From Jeotgalibaca sp. MA1X17-3 (GTDB lineage Bacteria; Bacillota; Bacilli; Lactobacillales; Aerococcaceae), in NCBI RefSeq assembly GCF_021513155.1, contig NZ_CP090983.1, positions 1,597,001 to 1,661,000 on the forward strand: a stretch of 64,000 nt of DNA. The letters are read 5' to 3'. Each line of letters starts with the position of its first letter. Within the stretch, counting starts at the first letter, position 1. The notes beneath the pieces were generated by a model. It had not been told where the DNA came from. It made no database searches and saw only the letters and a list, made by a program, of their open reading frames with translations. Shown here piece by piece: positions 20,610-30,149 of this stretch. The position numbers and the translations under genes are program-made.

Positions 20610-21193
20610 TCATTTTTTTTGAAATGCCAAGGAGGCTAATTTCGGCGAAAAATCTTTTTTAATTTCCGCTATCATTTGATCAAAGAAAAAGTTGTAGTCT
20701 ATTCCACCTTTTTCTACAATAAAGCCTGCTCTATTTGGGATAGCTGAAGAAGATATTTTCAAACCTGGATAGTCTTTCTTCAGTTGTTCTACAAATTCCT
20801 CAGTAAATTGTCCACGTGTTTTTTCACCAGGAACTAATTGAAGAGTGTTGGAATCGAATTGATTTAGTACATTTTCAACAAATTTCCGGAATGTTTCCGT
20901 GTCCCAAACAGTCATCTTTTTAGCTGCTTCTGCATAAATTTCATTTAATATAATTTGCTTTTCAGCTAAAATACGATTTCTTTTATCATTAATGAGCGAT
21001 TGTTCTTTACGATCAAGCTCATTTTTAACTTTTGTTTGAATGGATGACTTACGAGTTTTTTGACTTTCTACTAATCGTTGAAGGTCATCTTCCATTTTTT
21101 AGCCAATTCACGTTCTTTTTCAACAACGTTTTTCTGACCTTGCTCTTTTGTTCGTTCCATTATTTGATTCGACAATACTTCTAATTCTTTCAT
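20610..21193 (-). CDS. ntpE: V-type ATPase subunit E (peripheral stalk), frameshifted near its 5' end in this sequence
   Basis: Subunit E pairs with NtpF to form the peripheral stalk. A frame starting at 21095 encodes 161 residues, but the ribosome site (AGGAGG at about 21210) belongs to ATG 21193, which reads MKELEVLSNQIMERTKEQGQ, a typical helical start. That frame goes out of phase at a six-A run (21095-21100). One more A gives RELAKKMEDDLQRLVESQ, joining both parts into about 194 residues, the normal length. The C-terminal part has LDRKEQSLINDKRNRILAEK, as expected. It lies 27 bases after ntpK. Confidence 0.88.
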
Positions 21194-21219
21194 CTACACT
21201 TCATCCTCCTCGTACGTGA

Positions 21220-21720
<501 letters not shown>

Positions 21721-23688
21721 TTATTCTGTTTCTAAATTATTTTTTAAATCAATATATTCTTCTGATGTTTTTAGTGGGTTGAGTGCTTTTCCGCCACCAT
21801 CATAAAACTTACCAAAGAACTCTACAAAGATTAGTCGAGCTCCGTGTACATAGGCACTTAAAGCAGAAAGTCCAAAGTTAACTGCATGAAGGATTAAAAA
21901 CAGTACGATTCCTACTGTAAATCTTGCACCTGTTGGTAAAAATCCTACGATCATATTAAAAGCCAAAGCGATACTCCCACCTGACACACCTAGCGCCATT
22001 AAACGAGTGTAACTCACTACATCACCAATATAACCAGTAATTCCGTAGAGGTTGTATAAACCAGCTCCAGCTCCTAATGCTTTATTATCAGATCCTAATG
22101 AAGAAGCGACAATAATTGAGACAGCTCCCAATATAGCAACAACTGCTCCAGCTGTATTTAAGACAGGGCTTGGTATAACTAAATTCCCTAGTACGATTAG
22201 AATGATACCCACAAAAATGGCAATCCAACCAATACCATCTGAAATAGCTCCATATATATCTTTAACCCTTAATTGAAGGTAGGTTTTGACGCTAAGACCA
22301 ACCAACATTTGAATGACACCAAAGATTACCGACATCAAGAGAATCGTATTTACATCCTCCGTAGTAGATAAAAGAACAATTGGCAAAGCAGCACCAAAGA
22401 ACGATCCATATATTAATCCCCAACCCATTGTTGCATAAGAAAGAAGATTAAAGAAACGCATATTCTTTTTCATACCTTTATCTAAATGGAAGAACTTCAA
22501 TGCAACCATCGTTGCTGCCCACATCAATAATCCATACCCTAAATCAGCCAGCATCATTCCAAAGAAGATGAGGTAAAAAGGTGTTAAAAATGGTGTAGGA
22601 TCAATCTCATTGTATTTAGGCAAACTATACATCGCCGTAATATTTTCAAAAGGAGAAACAAAACGATTGTTTTTTAAAACAATAGGTACCTTGTCTATTT
22701 CCTCTTCTTTCACATCTTCAGTTAAAATCGCATAATCTTCTTGCGATAAATGTTCTGCCATTTCTTCTTGGAAATATTGGAGTTTAGAATCTTCCATCCA
22801 ACCTTCCAAAATAAATAGATGTCTTTCATCTAACAAAAGTAGTTGACCATATAATCGCTGTAGCTTTGCATAAATGGTCTCATTGATTAGCATGAGTTCC
22901 CATTCTGTTTTTTTCATATCAGCTAACTTCGTTTTGATTTCACTAAGTTCTTGCTTCATGACGTCTCTATCTTTTCTAATCCTCACCAATTCTTCTTCTG
23001 GTGGAGAATCAAATAAATAGCTGAGTTTAAAGAAATAATTTTCTTCAAGGAAGTCTTTTACTTCTTCTTCTACTTGACGATCAAAATATATGGAAACTCC
23101 ATATTCTTCTCTTGCTTGATAAACTTCTTCCACAAAGATAAGAGGATTTTCATTTAGAGCTCTTATGTAGTCATCCGACTTTGTTTGAGGAATCGTTCCT
23201 GTTAAAGACAAAACAAATTTATTGTCCGACAAAGTTTCAGGATTAAAAGATAATTTCTTCCATTTCAAAAGAAATGTTTCATCCTCATTATGTTTCTTAA
23301 TAGTTTCTTCTATCTTTTTTATTCTTTTTCTCAATACATCTACTTCTTGAAGAATTTTTTCTTGATTTAGTTGACTAGCTTCTCCCTCTATTGACTGAAT
23401 AGTCATTTTCTTTCGAGGTTCTCGCATTTTTTCTAGCATCGTTGGTTGAGGAAGGTATGATTTCAAAAAAATTAGTGCATCTTTGTAATCTTCCTGTTTT
23501 CCTTCTAACACTTTAATACTATTATTGAGAACATCTCTCTTAGGGGAATCCGCTGGCGCCGATTGCTCATACTCTTCAGTCATATCAATTAATTCTACAC
23601 TCTGCATTCCTTGGATCGCTTGCATGATAGAATCTTTTTGATCCTGTAACGAGATGAGTTTTATCTTTTTCATTTTAGCTATTGCCAT
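21721..23688 (-). CDS. ntpI: V-type ATPase membrane subunit I (a-type)
   Basis: The stator membrane subunit that provides the ion half-channels. The 655-residue protein has a hydrophilic, coiled-coil first half (about residues 1-330) and a membrane half with seven or more transmembrane helices. The latter includes YLIFFGMMLADLGYGLLMW and GDVVSYTRLMALGVSGGSIA with the conserved Arg facing the ring. ATG 23688 overlaps the end of ntpF by 14 bases and has GAGGTGATG before it. Confidence 0.96.
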   Translation of the reverse strand: MAIAKMKKIKLISLQDQKDSIMQAIQGMQSVELIDMTEEYEQSAPADSPKRDVLNNSIKVLEGKQEDYKDALIFLKSYLPQPTMLEKMREPRKKMTIQSIEGEASQLNQEKILQEVDVLRKRIKKIEETIKKHNEDETFLLKWKKLSFNPETLSDNKFVLSLTGTIPQTKSDDYIRALNENPLIFVEEVYQAREEYGVSIYFDRQVEEEVKDFLEENYFFKLSYLFDSPPEEELVRIRKDRDVMKQELSEIKTKLADMKKTEWELMLINETIYAKLQRLYGQLLLLDERHLFILEGWMEDSKLQYFQEEMAEHLSQEDYAILTEDVKEEEIDKVPIVLKNNRFVSPFENITAMYSLPKYNEIDPTPFLTPFYLIFFGMMLADLGYGLLMWAATMVALKFFHLDKGMKKNMRFFNLLSYATMGWGLIYGSFFGAALPIVLLSTTEDVNTILLMSVIFGVIQMLVGLSVKTYLQLRVKDIYGAISDGIGWIAIFVGIILIVLGNLVIPSPVLNTAGAVVAILGAVSIIVASSLGSDNKALGAGAGLYNLYGITGYIGDVVSYTRLMALGVSGGSIALAFNMIVGFLPTGARFTVGIVLFLILHAVNFGLSALSAYVHGARLIFVEFFGKFYDGGGKALNPLKTSEEYIDLKNNLETE

Positions 23689-23995
23689 ACTGTTTCATCA
23701 CCTCTTCAATCACAATATTGACAAGCTTATCCTTACTGCTTTTGTATTGTTTTTTTATTGAGTCAATTTCTTGTGTTGTTTCTTGGTCTAATTTTTCTTT
23801 TATACCGATTAACTTTTTACGGTTACTCTCAAGTTGTTCTTCATGGTAATCATTTATATCTTTATCAATGTCTTGTTTCATTTCCCGAACTTTAGAATCA
23901 GCATTTTTTTCCATTTCGGAAATTTTTTGTTTGAAGGAAATTTCCAATTCCTCAGCTCGTTTTTCTATATTTCTGACCTCATCGATTGTATTCAT
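23675..23995 (-). CDS. ntpF: V-type ATPase subunit G/H-like peripheral stalk protein (NtpF)
   Basis: A 106-residue, highly charged, single-helix protein that begins MNTIDEVRNIEKRAEELE and pairs with subunit E in the peripheral stalk. Sequence is poorly conserved, so the call rests on the coiled-coil character and first position in the operon, as in E. hirae. GGAGG lies 8 bases before ATG 23995; two upstream in-frame ATGs are too near or beyond it. The promoter should lie between 24000 and 24160. Confidence 0.85.
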   Translation of the reverse strand: MNTIDEVRNIEKRAEELEISFKQKISEMEKNADSKVREMKQDIDKDINDYHEEQLESNRKKLIGIKEKLDQETTQEIDSIKKQYKSSKDKLVNIVIEEVMKQYGNS

Positions 23996-24159
23996 ATTCA
24001 TCACCTCCAAAAAAAAATAAGATAGTAAATTTTTCCAATGAATTCATTATAACCTCAAATTGAGTTGGCTTCAAACCCTTTGGATATTAATTATAAATAA
24101 TTTATAAGTACTTATAATAGGAAGAAACATTACAAAAATATGTTAAAAATATTTTCCAC

Positions 24160-24187
24160 TTGCTTTTTAGAACAGATGTTCTATAAT
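24160..24187 (+). promoter_or_regulatory. SOS promoter: LexA box abutting the -10 of the 113-residue gene
   Basis: TTGCTT (24160-24165) and TATAAT (24182-24187) are 16 bases apart. The sequence between ends in GAACAGATGTTC (24170-24181). This matches the Gram-positive LexA (DinR) core GAACNNNNGTTC, including purine and pyrimidine at the usual inner positions. LexA bound there would block RNA polymerase. A second such box precedes the Y-family polymerase at 56401. Confidence 0.85.
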
Positions 24188-24221
24188 AAGGATACACAAA
24201 CAAACGTTCGGAGGAAAACTA

Positions 24222-24563
24222 ATGGAAACCTATGATACCTCTTATTCCTTGTTCCCTGCTAAAGTTGATTCAAGAGCCTCTAAAAATAATAGTGATCACT
24301 CAAAAAAAGAACTCTTTGATAGAACGATGCCTTTACACCAAGTTATTCTCTTTGCTAATCAAGCAGCAATCAGAAAAGAAATCGTTTGCATCCAGATAGA
24401 GAAAGAAGTGAGTAAACGAAGGTTCGTACGTTTCAACATGGAAGGTGTTTTTCGAAAAAGTGTCAACCAAAACAGACAAATTATTTTTGAGTCTAGTGAC
24501 AAAAAAACACTACATCTTCTTCCAATTGAATGCATTCTCTCCATTCAACTTACCTCTTCATAA
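24222..24563 (+). CDS. Small SOS-regulated protein, possibly YolD-like
   Basis: I do not recognise this 113-residue protein with certainty. It is soluble, without signal peptide or membrane helix. The middle reads LFDRTMPLHQVILFANQ and the C-terminal half is a run of beta-like segments (RRFVRFNMEGVF, RQIIFESS, LHLLPIECILSIQL). That arrangement resembles YolD-like proteins, which often accompany Y-family polymerases in Gram-positive bacteria. GGAGG lies 7 bases before ATG 24222 and the promoter contains a textbook LexA box. The function as a lesion-bypass partner is inference from the shared control with the polymerase at 56440. An unrelated damage-induced regulator or division inhibitor is possible. 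Confidence 0.7.
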   Translation: METYDTSYSLFPAKVDSRASKNNSDHSKKELFDRTMPLHQVILFANQAAIRKEIVCIQIEKEVSKRRFVRFNMEGVFRKSVNQNRQIIFESSDKKTLHLLPIECILSIQLTSS

Positions 24564-24664
24564 TAGCATGATACGAATCTAATTACTAAAATAAAAAACT
24601 ATATGACCTTTTATACTACTTTTTAATAGAAATGCATTCTGAAATAATATGAATTCATTATAAA

Positions 24665-24714
24665 TAGAGACTCCATTAAAAGTTTTTTAACTTTCTAAGT
24701 GGAGTCTCTATTTT
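24665..24714. terminator. Bidirectional terminator between the SOS gene and cls
   Basis: TAGAGACTCCA pairs with TGGAGTCTCTA and encloses a second AAGTT/AACTT hairpin; T4 follows on the plus strand and AT-rich sequence on the minus side. It lies between convergent genes. Confidence 0.75.
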
Positions 24715-24722
24715 CAAAAATC

Positions 24723-26171
24723 CTATAAAATTGGTGAGAGCATTCTAGAAAAGTATTGTTTGAATTTTTTCCAATTAGATTGTTTTTCAAAATATTCTAG
24801 CGTAACTTCTTTACATCTCTCTTGATCTTTTTGAAAATTACTAATCAATTCTTGAGCAATGATTGGGTCATAGATAAAAGCATTCATTTCAAAATTTAAT
24901 TTAAAGCTGCGAACGTCCATATTGGCTGTTCCAACAGAAGTTACTTCCTCATCAACCACCAAAACTTTTGAGTGAAGAAAACCATTCTGATAAATAAAGA
25001 CATTCGCTCCATACTTCATGATATCATTCGCAAAGAATTCAGTCGCTCGATAAACAAACGGGTGATCTGGCTTAGAAGGAATCATAATATTTACTTCTAT
25101 ACCTGATAGCGCTGCTATCTTCAATGATTCATGCACACTTTCATCTGGAATAAAGTAAGGAGTTTGAATATAAATAGATTTTTTCGCCTGACTAATCATT
25201 TTGATAAAGCCCATTTTAATGGCTTGAATATCATTATCAGGTCCACTAGCTACAATTTGCATAGCGGTATTTCCTACTTGTGGAGAAATTGGAAAATAAA
25301 TATCTTCATATTCTTTTTTGTGTTTCTCATCAGAAACCGCATTCCAGTCCATTAAGAATCTACTTTGTAGAGTTAAGACAGCATTTCCTTCAATACGAAT
25401 ATGTGTATCTCTCCAATATCCTAACGGACCTTTTCCTAAGTACTCATTTCCGATATTAAATCCACCTAAATACCCTACTTTACCATCTACCACTAATATT
25501 TTTCTGTGATTCCGATAGTTCATTCGTAGATTTACAAATGGAATTCGAGAACCAAAGAATACTAGTGTTTTCCCACCTAGTTTTTCTAGATTCTTAAAAA
25601 AGTTTCGTTCAATACCTCGACATCCCAATGCATCAAACACAACTAAAACTTCTACTCCAGCTGCTGCTCGTTCTTCTAATGCTGCTAATACTCTTTTTCC
25701 TAAAGAATCAGATCGAAACGTATAATACAAGAGATGAACATGCTTTTTAGCTTTACTAATATCTTCAATGAATCGATTGAATTTTGTCTTTCCATCAGAA
25801 ATAACTTCCACTTTATTACCACGCGTTAAAATGGATTCATTACTTTCTAAAAATAATAGCACGGTGTTAATAGAATACTCATCCTCTGATTCGTTTCCTG
25901 TAGCTTCATTTTCTTCTAGTAACTCGATTTGAACTTCCGCTAACTGAGACATCCCTAAACTTTTTTGAGTTTTTAAATCATATATTTGATTTTCGTTCAT
26001 CTTCTTACCTATAAACAAATAAATAATAAATCCAAATCCCGGTAACAGAATCAATGTAAGTAACCACGCCCAGGTGACCCCTACGTCTCGATTATCATGA
26101 AAAACTGTGTATATTGCACCAACAGTATTAATAATAAAGAAGAGCAAGATAAGAAATTGCCATATATTCAT
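24723..26171 (-). CDS. cls: Cardiolipin synthase (phospholipase D family)
   Basis: Cls condenses two phosphatidylglycerol molecules into cardiolipin and glycerol at the membrane. The 482-residue protein has two N-terminal transmembrane helices (about residues 4-24 and 33-53). Two HKD catalytic motifs follow: NHRKILVVDGKVGYLGG near residue 222 and HSKVLVVDEEVTSVGTAN near residue 400. Length and architecture match Gram-positive Cls. It is flanked by terminators and appears to be a single-gene unit. Confidence 0.94.
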   Translation of the reverse strand: MNIWQFLILLFFIINTVGAIYTVFHDNRDVGVTWAWLLTLILLPGFGFIIYLFIGKKMNENQIYDLKTQKSLGMSQLAEVQIELLEENEATGNESEDEYSINTVLLFLESNESILTRGNKVEVISDGKTKFNRFIEDISKAKKHVHLLYYTFRSDSLGKRVLAALEERAAAGVEVLVVFDALGCRGIERNFFKNLEKLGGKTLVFFGSRIPFVNLRMNYRNHRKILVVDGKVGYLGGFNIGNEYLGKGPLGYWRDTHIRIEGNAVLTLQSRFLMDWNAVSDEKHKKEYEDIYFPISPQVGNTAMQIVASGPDNDIQAIKMGFIKMISQAKKSIYIQTPYFIPDESVHESLKIAALSGIEVNIMIPSKPDHPFVYRATEFFANDIMKYGANVFIYQNGFLHSKVLVVDEEVTSVGTANMDVRSFKLNFEMNAFIYDPIIAQELISNFQKDQERCKEVTLEYFEKQSNWKKFKQYFSRMLSPIL

Positions 26172-26210
26172 GAGACACTCTCCGATTGAGTTTTAGTATA
26201 TTTTTTATAA

Positions 26211-26245
26211 GAAGAAGGGGTGAGACAAAAGTCACACCCCTTCTT
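26211..26245. terminator. Terminator-like hairpin between thiT-like gene and cls
   Basis: GAAGGGGTG pairs with CACCCCTTC around a short loop. The T6 run lies on the plus-strand side and a weaker CTTCTTCTT on the minus side, where it follows the ThiT-like gene. Confidence 0.5.
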
Positions 26246-26270
26246 GTTTTTTCAATCAACTACGTACATT

Positions 26271-26861
26271 TTAGTCGTTTAACAAACGTGACTTTTCTTT
26301 TCTACTAAGAAATGATGTATCTCTTGGAATAAAGAGTTTAGGAGCGAATTTAGCCAAAAGAAGTAGCACAACTGCTGTACCTACAACGGACAATAAAAAT
26401 GATAGTCCATACATGCTAAAAAGATTACTTTCACTTGATGACACTTCCGTTGTGAAAAATAGTGATCCTACAATTACCCATACGAAATACAAAAGCATAC
26501 CAATAAAAGAAGCAGTTACAATGTTTAACGCTGCATTAGAATATCGTTTGTTGTTCAATGTTCTTTGGGTATACTTTGCAAACAATCCTGTAATCCCAAT
26601 AAAAGCTAATGGGCCGAACTGAGTCACAATATTCTCTGACAAATCTGGACTTCCTTCTTTGAATAAAAGAAATAAAATCCCTGCTAAACCTCCAGCAATT
26701 AAGCCTTGCAAAAGTCCTCTGCGTAAACTGATAAAAATTAAAGGTAGTCCTGCTAAAACGAGACTGTATTCTCCAATTGTTACTGGAAAAAAAGAAATTA
26801 CTGTTGCTACTACTGCAAAAACAACTACTTCCATCCAGCCTCTTAAACTATTTGAACCCAT
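26271..26861 (-). CDS. ThiT-like ECF transporter S component (predicted)
   Basis: A 196-residue integral membrane protein with about six helices. The segment LAGLPLIFISLRRGLLQGLI resembles the conserved LPI-x-SLRRG region of the thiamine-binding S component ThiT, and FGPLAFIGITGLFA resembles its next helix. The aromatic LDYPLAF motif that packs against thiamine in ThiT is not intact (FGPLAF instead), so the substrate may differ. S components need a shared EcfAAT module, not seen here. It lies 40 bases after rnjB and may be cotranscribed with it. No TPP riboswitch is visible upstream. Confidence 0.6.
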   Translation of the reverse strand: MGSNSLRGWMEVVVFAVVATVISFFPVTIGEYSLVLAGLPLIFISLRRGLLQGLIAGGLAGILFLLFKEGSPDLSENIVTQFGPLAFIGITGLFAKYTQRTLNNKRYSNAALNIVTASFIGMLLYFVWVIVGSLFFTTEVSSSESNLFSMYGLSFLLSVVGTAVVLLLLAKFAPKLFIPRDTSFLSRKEKSRLLND

Positions 26862-26901
26862 TTACAAAATCGCTCCCTTAATCAGGTTTTAAATCTATTT
26901 A

Positions 26902-28578
26902 TTATTTTTTTCCGTAACTAGATGCTTCCATAATGATTGGAAGAATAACTGGTCTACGTTTCGTTTTTTCAAAGAGATATCGGCTTAACGTTTCTCTTAT
27001 TTCTTGTTTTAATTTAGACCATTCAAAATCTTTATCTTCTAAATTATCTTGGACTACTTTCGTTACTAATTTTTGACTTTCCTCAATCAAATCCTCACTT
27101 GCTTTCATATACACAAAACCACGTGAAATGATTTCTGGACCGGACAAGATTTTACTTTGACGTCTAGATATTGTTACGACAGCTATAAATATACCGTCTT
27201 CTGAAAGAAGTTTCCGATCTCGTAACACAATACTACCAATATCACCGACACCAATTCCATCAATCAACACATTCCCAGCAGGTACCTGACCCGATACACG
27301 CATGCGATCTTTGCTATATTCAATTACATCTCCTTTACCAGGAATGAATATATTTTTGTAAGGAATCCCTACTTGATTAGCTAAATCAGCATGAGCCGCT
27401 AGTAGACGATATTCTCCTTGAACAGGAATAAAGTATTTTGGTTTTAAAAGATTAATCATTAACTTTAAATCATTCGGAGTAGCATGTCCCGACGATTGGA
27501 ATGTATCTGATATTTCTTTTACTGTTGCGCCTGCGCGGTATAGCATATTTTTAGTTTTTGCTACGGTCGTTTCCATCATTGTAGAAGGTGTAGTCGTAAT
27601 ATATACCAAGTCACCTTCCTTAATATTTACTTGACGATGTTTTTGAGTAGACATACGCTGTAAGGATTCGATCGGCTCTCCACTCAGTCCTGTTTCTAAA
27701 ATAACTAGTTCATCATCACGATAACGCTCTAATTCTTTTTCCGTTACAATCACGTCTTTAGAAGGAAGAACTAATTTCCCTAATTTGATTGCTGTATCTA
27801 CAATTTGAACTAGTTTGGGACCCGTTAAAAATACTTTTCTTTTTGTTTGGTGAGCTGCATCAAATGCTTGTTGAATCCGCATAATATTACTAGCTACGGC
27901 AGAAATAATTACTCGCCCATTTGCGTTATGAAGTGTGTCAATCATTTCCTCTGCAACTTTCAAATCACTTACATTTTCAACATCAGATTCCGCATCACTT
28001 GAATCGCTTAACAATGCCAAAACATTTCCGCTTCCAATTTCTGCGATTTTAGCAAAATCGGTTTGATACATGGAAGTAGCACTTTGATCAAATTTAAAAT
28101 CGCCCGTGTAAATGATTGCCCCATCTGTTGTTTGAATACTGATTCCTACAGAGTCCGGGATGGAGTGAGTCGTACGGAAAAACTTCACTACGACATTTTC
28201 AAATTCAATTTCTGCTTTTTCGTTAATAACATGATAGTTATCATATCCTGGATGTAATCCAGTATTTTCTACTGATAATTTTGCAAGTTCAATCGTAAGT
28301 TCCGTACCAAAAACAGGTGCATCAATATTTTCTAAAAAGTATGGCAATGCTCCAACAGCATCTTCATGACCATGTGTTAGAAAAATCCCTGCAATTCGAT
28401 TCTTATTCTGTTCTAAATAAGTAAAATCAGGAATCACAACATCTATACCCAGCATTTCACTTTCTGGATACTGTAATCCACAATCTAAAACAAAAATTAA
28501 CTCATCTACTTCCACGACATACATATTTTTGCCGCTTTCCCTTACTCCCCCTAAGGGAATAATTTTAATATTACTCAT
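26902..28578 (-). CDS. rnjB: Ribonuclease J2
   Basis: RNase J proteins are metallo-beta-lactamase/beta-CASP RNases with 5' exonuclease and endonuclease activity, acting as J1/J2 complexes in mRNA decay. This 558-residue protein has THGHEDAVGALPYFL where J1 has HGHEDHIGG: the last metal-binding His is Ala. Loss of this His is typical of J2, which has low activity by itself. Its position after rpsO-pnp-asd mirrors Bacillus, where rnjB is also downstream of asd. AGAGGTGG lies 4 bases before ATG 28578, preferred over an upstream in-frame ATG. Confidence 0.9.
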   Translation of the reverse strand: MSNIKIIPLGGVRESGKNMYVVEVDELIFVLDCGLQYPESEMLGIDVVIPDFTYLEQNKNRIAGIFLTHGHEDAVGALPYFLENIDAPVFGTELTIELAKLSVENTGLHPGYDNYHVINEKAEIEFENVVVKFFRTTHSIPDSVGISIQTTDGAIIYTGDFKFDQSATSMYQTDFAKIAEIGSGNVLALLSDSSDAESDVENVSDLKVAEEMIDTLHNANGRVIISAVASNIMRIQQAFDAAHQTKRKVFLTGPKLVQIVDTAIKLGKLVLPSKDVIVTEKELERYRDDELVILETGLSGEPIESLQRMSTQKHRQVNIKEGDLVYITTTPSTMMETTVAKTKNMLYRAGATVKEISDTFQSSGHATPNDLKLMINLLKPKYFIPVQGEYRLLAAHADLANQVGIPYKNIFIPGKGDVIEYSKDRMRVSGQVPAGNVLIDGIGVGDIGSIVLRDRKLLSEDGIFIAVVTISRRQSKILSGPEIISRGFVYMKASEDLIEESQKLVTKVVQDNLEDKDFEWSKLKQEIRETLSRYLFEKTKRRPVILPIIMEASSYGKK

Positions 28579-28976
28579 TCTTCCACCTCTTCTATTCTTC
28601 ACAATTTTCTTAAGAACAAAATAATTTCCTTTTTTTGAATAAAAAGAAAAAATTTCATCATCGAATCTATTATCTACCGGAAAGACTCATTCATGCTGAA
28701 TAATTACCTTTACATGCTACGGATAGAAATATGAAGGTATTTATCTGCATTTTTGGTAGTCATTTTTCCTTTCAAATTCCCATATATCAACAAAAAGAAG
28801 GGAACAACCTCCTGTTCTATTGCTACTATGAATTCTTATAAATACTAAACCGAATTTTCTTCTTTCCCTATTATACCGTATAGTAGAAAATTGTGTACCG
28901 AAAAGGGTAAAAAAGAAAAGATAACTGTAAAAGAATGTTTAACTACATAAAAAATTAGATGTTTTAAAAAAACTAT
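28579..28976 (-). other. Gene-free stretch upstream of rnjB
   Basis: About 400 bases between asd and rnjB. It contains a small GAACA/TGTTC hairpin with a T-rich tail (28788-28817), possibly ending the asd message, and a TATAAT near 28869-28875 on the minus strand. I see no open frame of note or known riboswitch. If the rnjB promoter is that TATAAT, its 5' leader is close to 300 bases. Confidence 0.4.
28788..28817 (-). terminator. Weak terminator-like hairpin after asd
   Basis: On the minus strand GAACA-GGAGGT-TGTTC is followed by CCTTCTTTTTG. The stem is only five pairs, so this is tentative. Confidence 0.35.
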
Positions 28977-29981
28977 TCAACTATTTTTTTCTAAAATTGT
29001 CTCTGCAATTTGGATAGAGTTCCAAGCTGCTCCCTTTACAAGGTTATCCGATACAACCCACATATGGAACCCACGAGAATGATCCGGATCTTTTCTAACC
29101 CTACCTACAAAGACACCTTTTTTCCCTTCTGTCTCTAATGCTGTTGGATAATCTTGTTGAGCTGGATCATCTTGAAGGATCACTCCTGGTGCATTTCTTA
29201 ACACATCTTTCATATCTGCCACACTTACACCTTCTTGATCTACTTCTACATAGATAGATTCCGAATGTCCATACTTAACGGGAATCCGTACGCAGGTTGC
29301 TGATATATTTAATTCAGGCATCTGCATAATCTTTTTCGTTTCATTGATCATTTTCCACTCTTCTAATGTATATCCTTCTTCACCAAATACATCAATTTGT
29401 GGAATTGTATTTCCAGCAATCATGGAGTGCTTTTCTTTAGGATCTACTGGAACAGAACTTTTTAGTTGTTGTTCTAGCTTTTCCAATGCTTGCAGACCTG
29501 CTCCACTAACAGCTTGATATGTTGAAACGATAATACGAGATAATCCATACTGTCTACGAATGGGTTCTAAGGCTACTACCATCTGGATTGTAGAACAATT
29601 CGGGTTAGCAATGAGGCCCTCATTTTGGGCTAGTGCACCTGGATTTACTTCTGGAACGACCAATGGCGTTTTCTCATCCATTCGATAGGCACTTGTATTA
29701 TCAATAACGATTGCCCCACTTTTTATGGCAAATGAGGCATATTTTTTTGTAATAGACCCTCCTGCACTAAAAAAAACGAAGTCCATTCCTGTAAAACTAT
29801 TTTCAGTGGTTTCTTCAATCACTATTTTCTGATTTTGAAAAATAATTTCTTTACCAGCTGAACGGGCAGATGCTAGTAATTTTAATTCTTCTACAGGGAT
29901 TTTTGAATCTTCTAAAAATTCAATCATCTTTTGCCCAACGGCTCCAGATGCTCCCACAATAGCTACCTTATATCTTTTCAT
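28977..29981 (-). CDS. asd: Aspartate-semialdehyde dehydrogenase
   Basis: Asd reduces aspartyl phosphate to the semialdehyde for lysine/diaminopimelate, threonine and methionine synthesis. The protein (about 334 residues) has the NADP-binding start VAIVGASGAVGQKMIEFLE and the active-site Cys in NPNCSTIQMV, and also GAGLQALEKLEQQ and VRIPVKYGHSES. AAAGGGATG before ATG 29981 fits a ribosome site better than the ATG 9 bases upstream. No dapA or dapG follows, unlike Bacillus. Confidence 0.96.
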   Translation of the reverse strand: MKRYKVAIVGASGAVGQKMIEFLEDSKIPVEELKLLASARSAGKEIIFQNQKIVIEETTENSFTGMDFVFFSAGGSITKKYASFAIKSGAIVIDNTSAYRMDEKTPLVVPEVNPGALAQNEGLIANPNCSTIQMVVALEPIRRQYGLSRIIVSTYQAVSGAGLQALEKLEQQLKSSVPVDPKEKHSMIAGNTIPQIDVFGEEGYTLEEWKMINETKKIMQMPELNISATCVRIPVKYGHSESIYVEVDQEGVSVADMKDVLRNAPGVILQDDPAQQDYPTALETEGKKGVFVGRVRKDPDHSRGFHMWVVSDNLVKGAAWNSIQIAETILEKNS

Positions 29982-30105
29982 CCTGAACATCCCTTTCGCT
30001 ACACGTTCTATTCATTACTTCTAGTTATCTATATTATTTGAGTAGATTCATTTTAACATAGAATGAGAGGATATTTAATCTTTCTAGCTATTTTTTCATA
30101 ATATG

Positions 30106-30138
30106 AAAAAAATGGCAGATACACTTGGTATCTACCAT
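30106..30138 (-). terminator. Terminator of pnp
   Basis: GGTAGATAC pairs with GTATCTGCC on the minus strand, followed by ATTTTTTT, 12 bases after the pnp stop. Confidence 0.85.
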
Positions 30139-30149
30139 CTTTCTATTAT

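Noticed and set aside
26902..28578. RNase J1
   Set aside because: The metal-binding His is replaced by Ala and the gene order matches that of rnjB.
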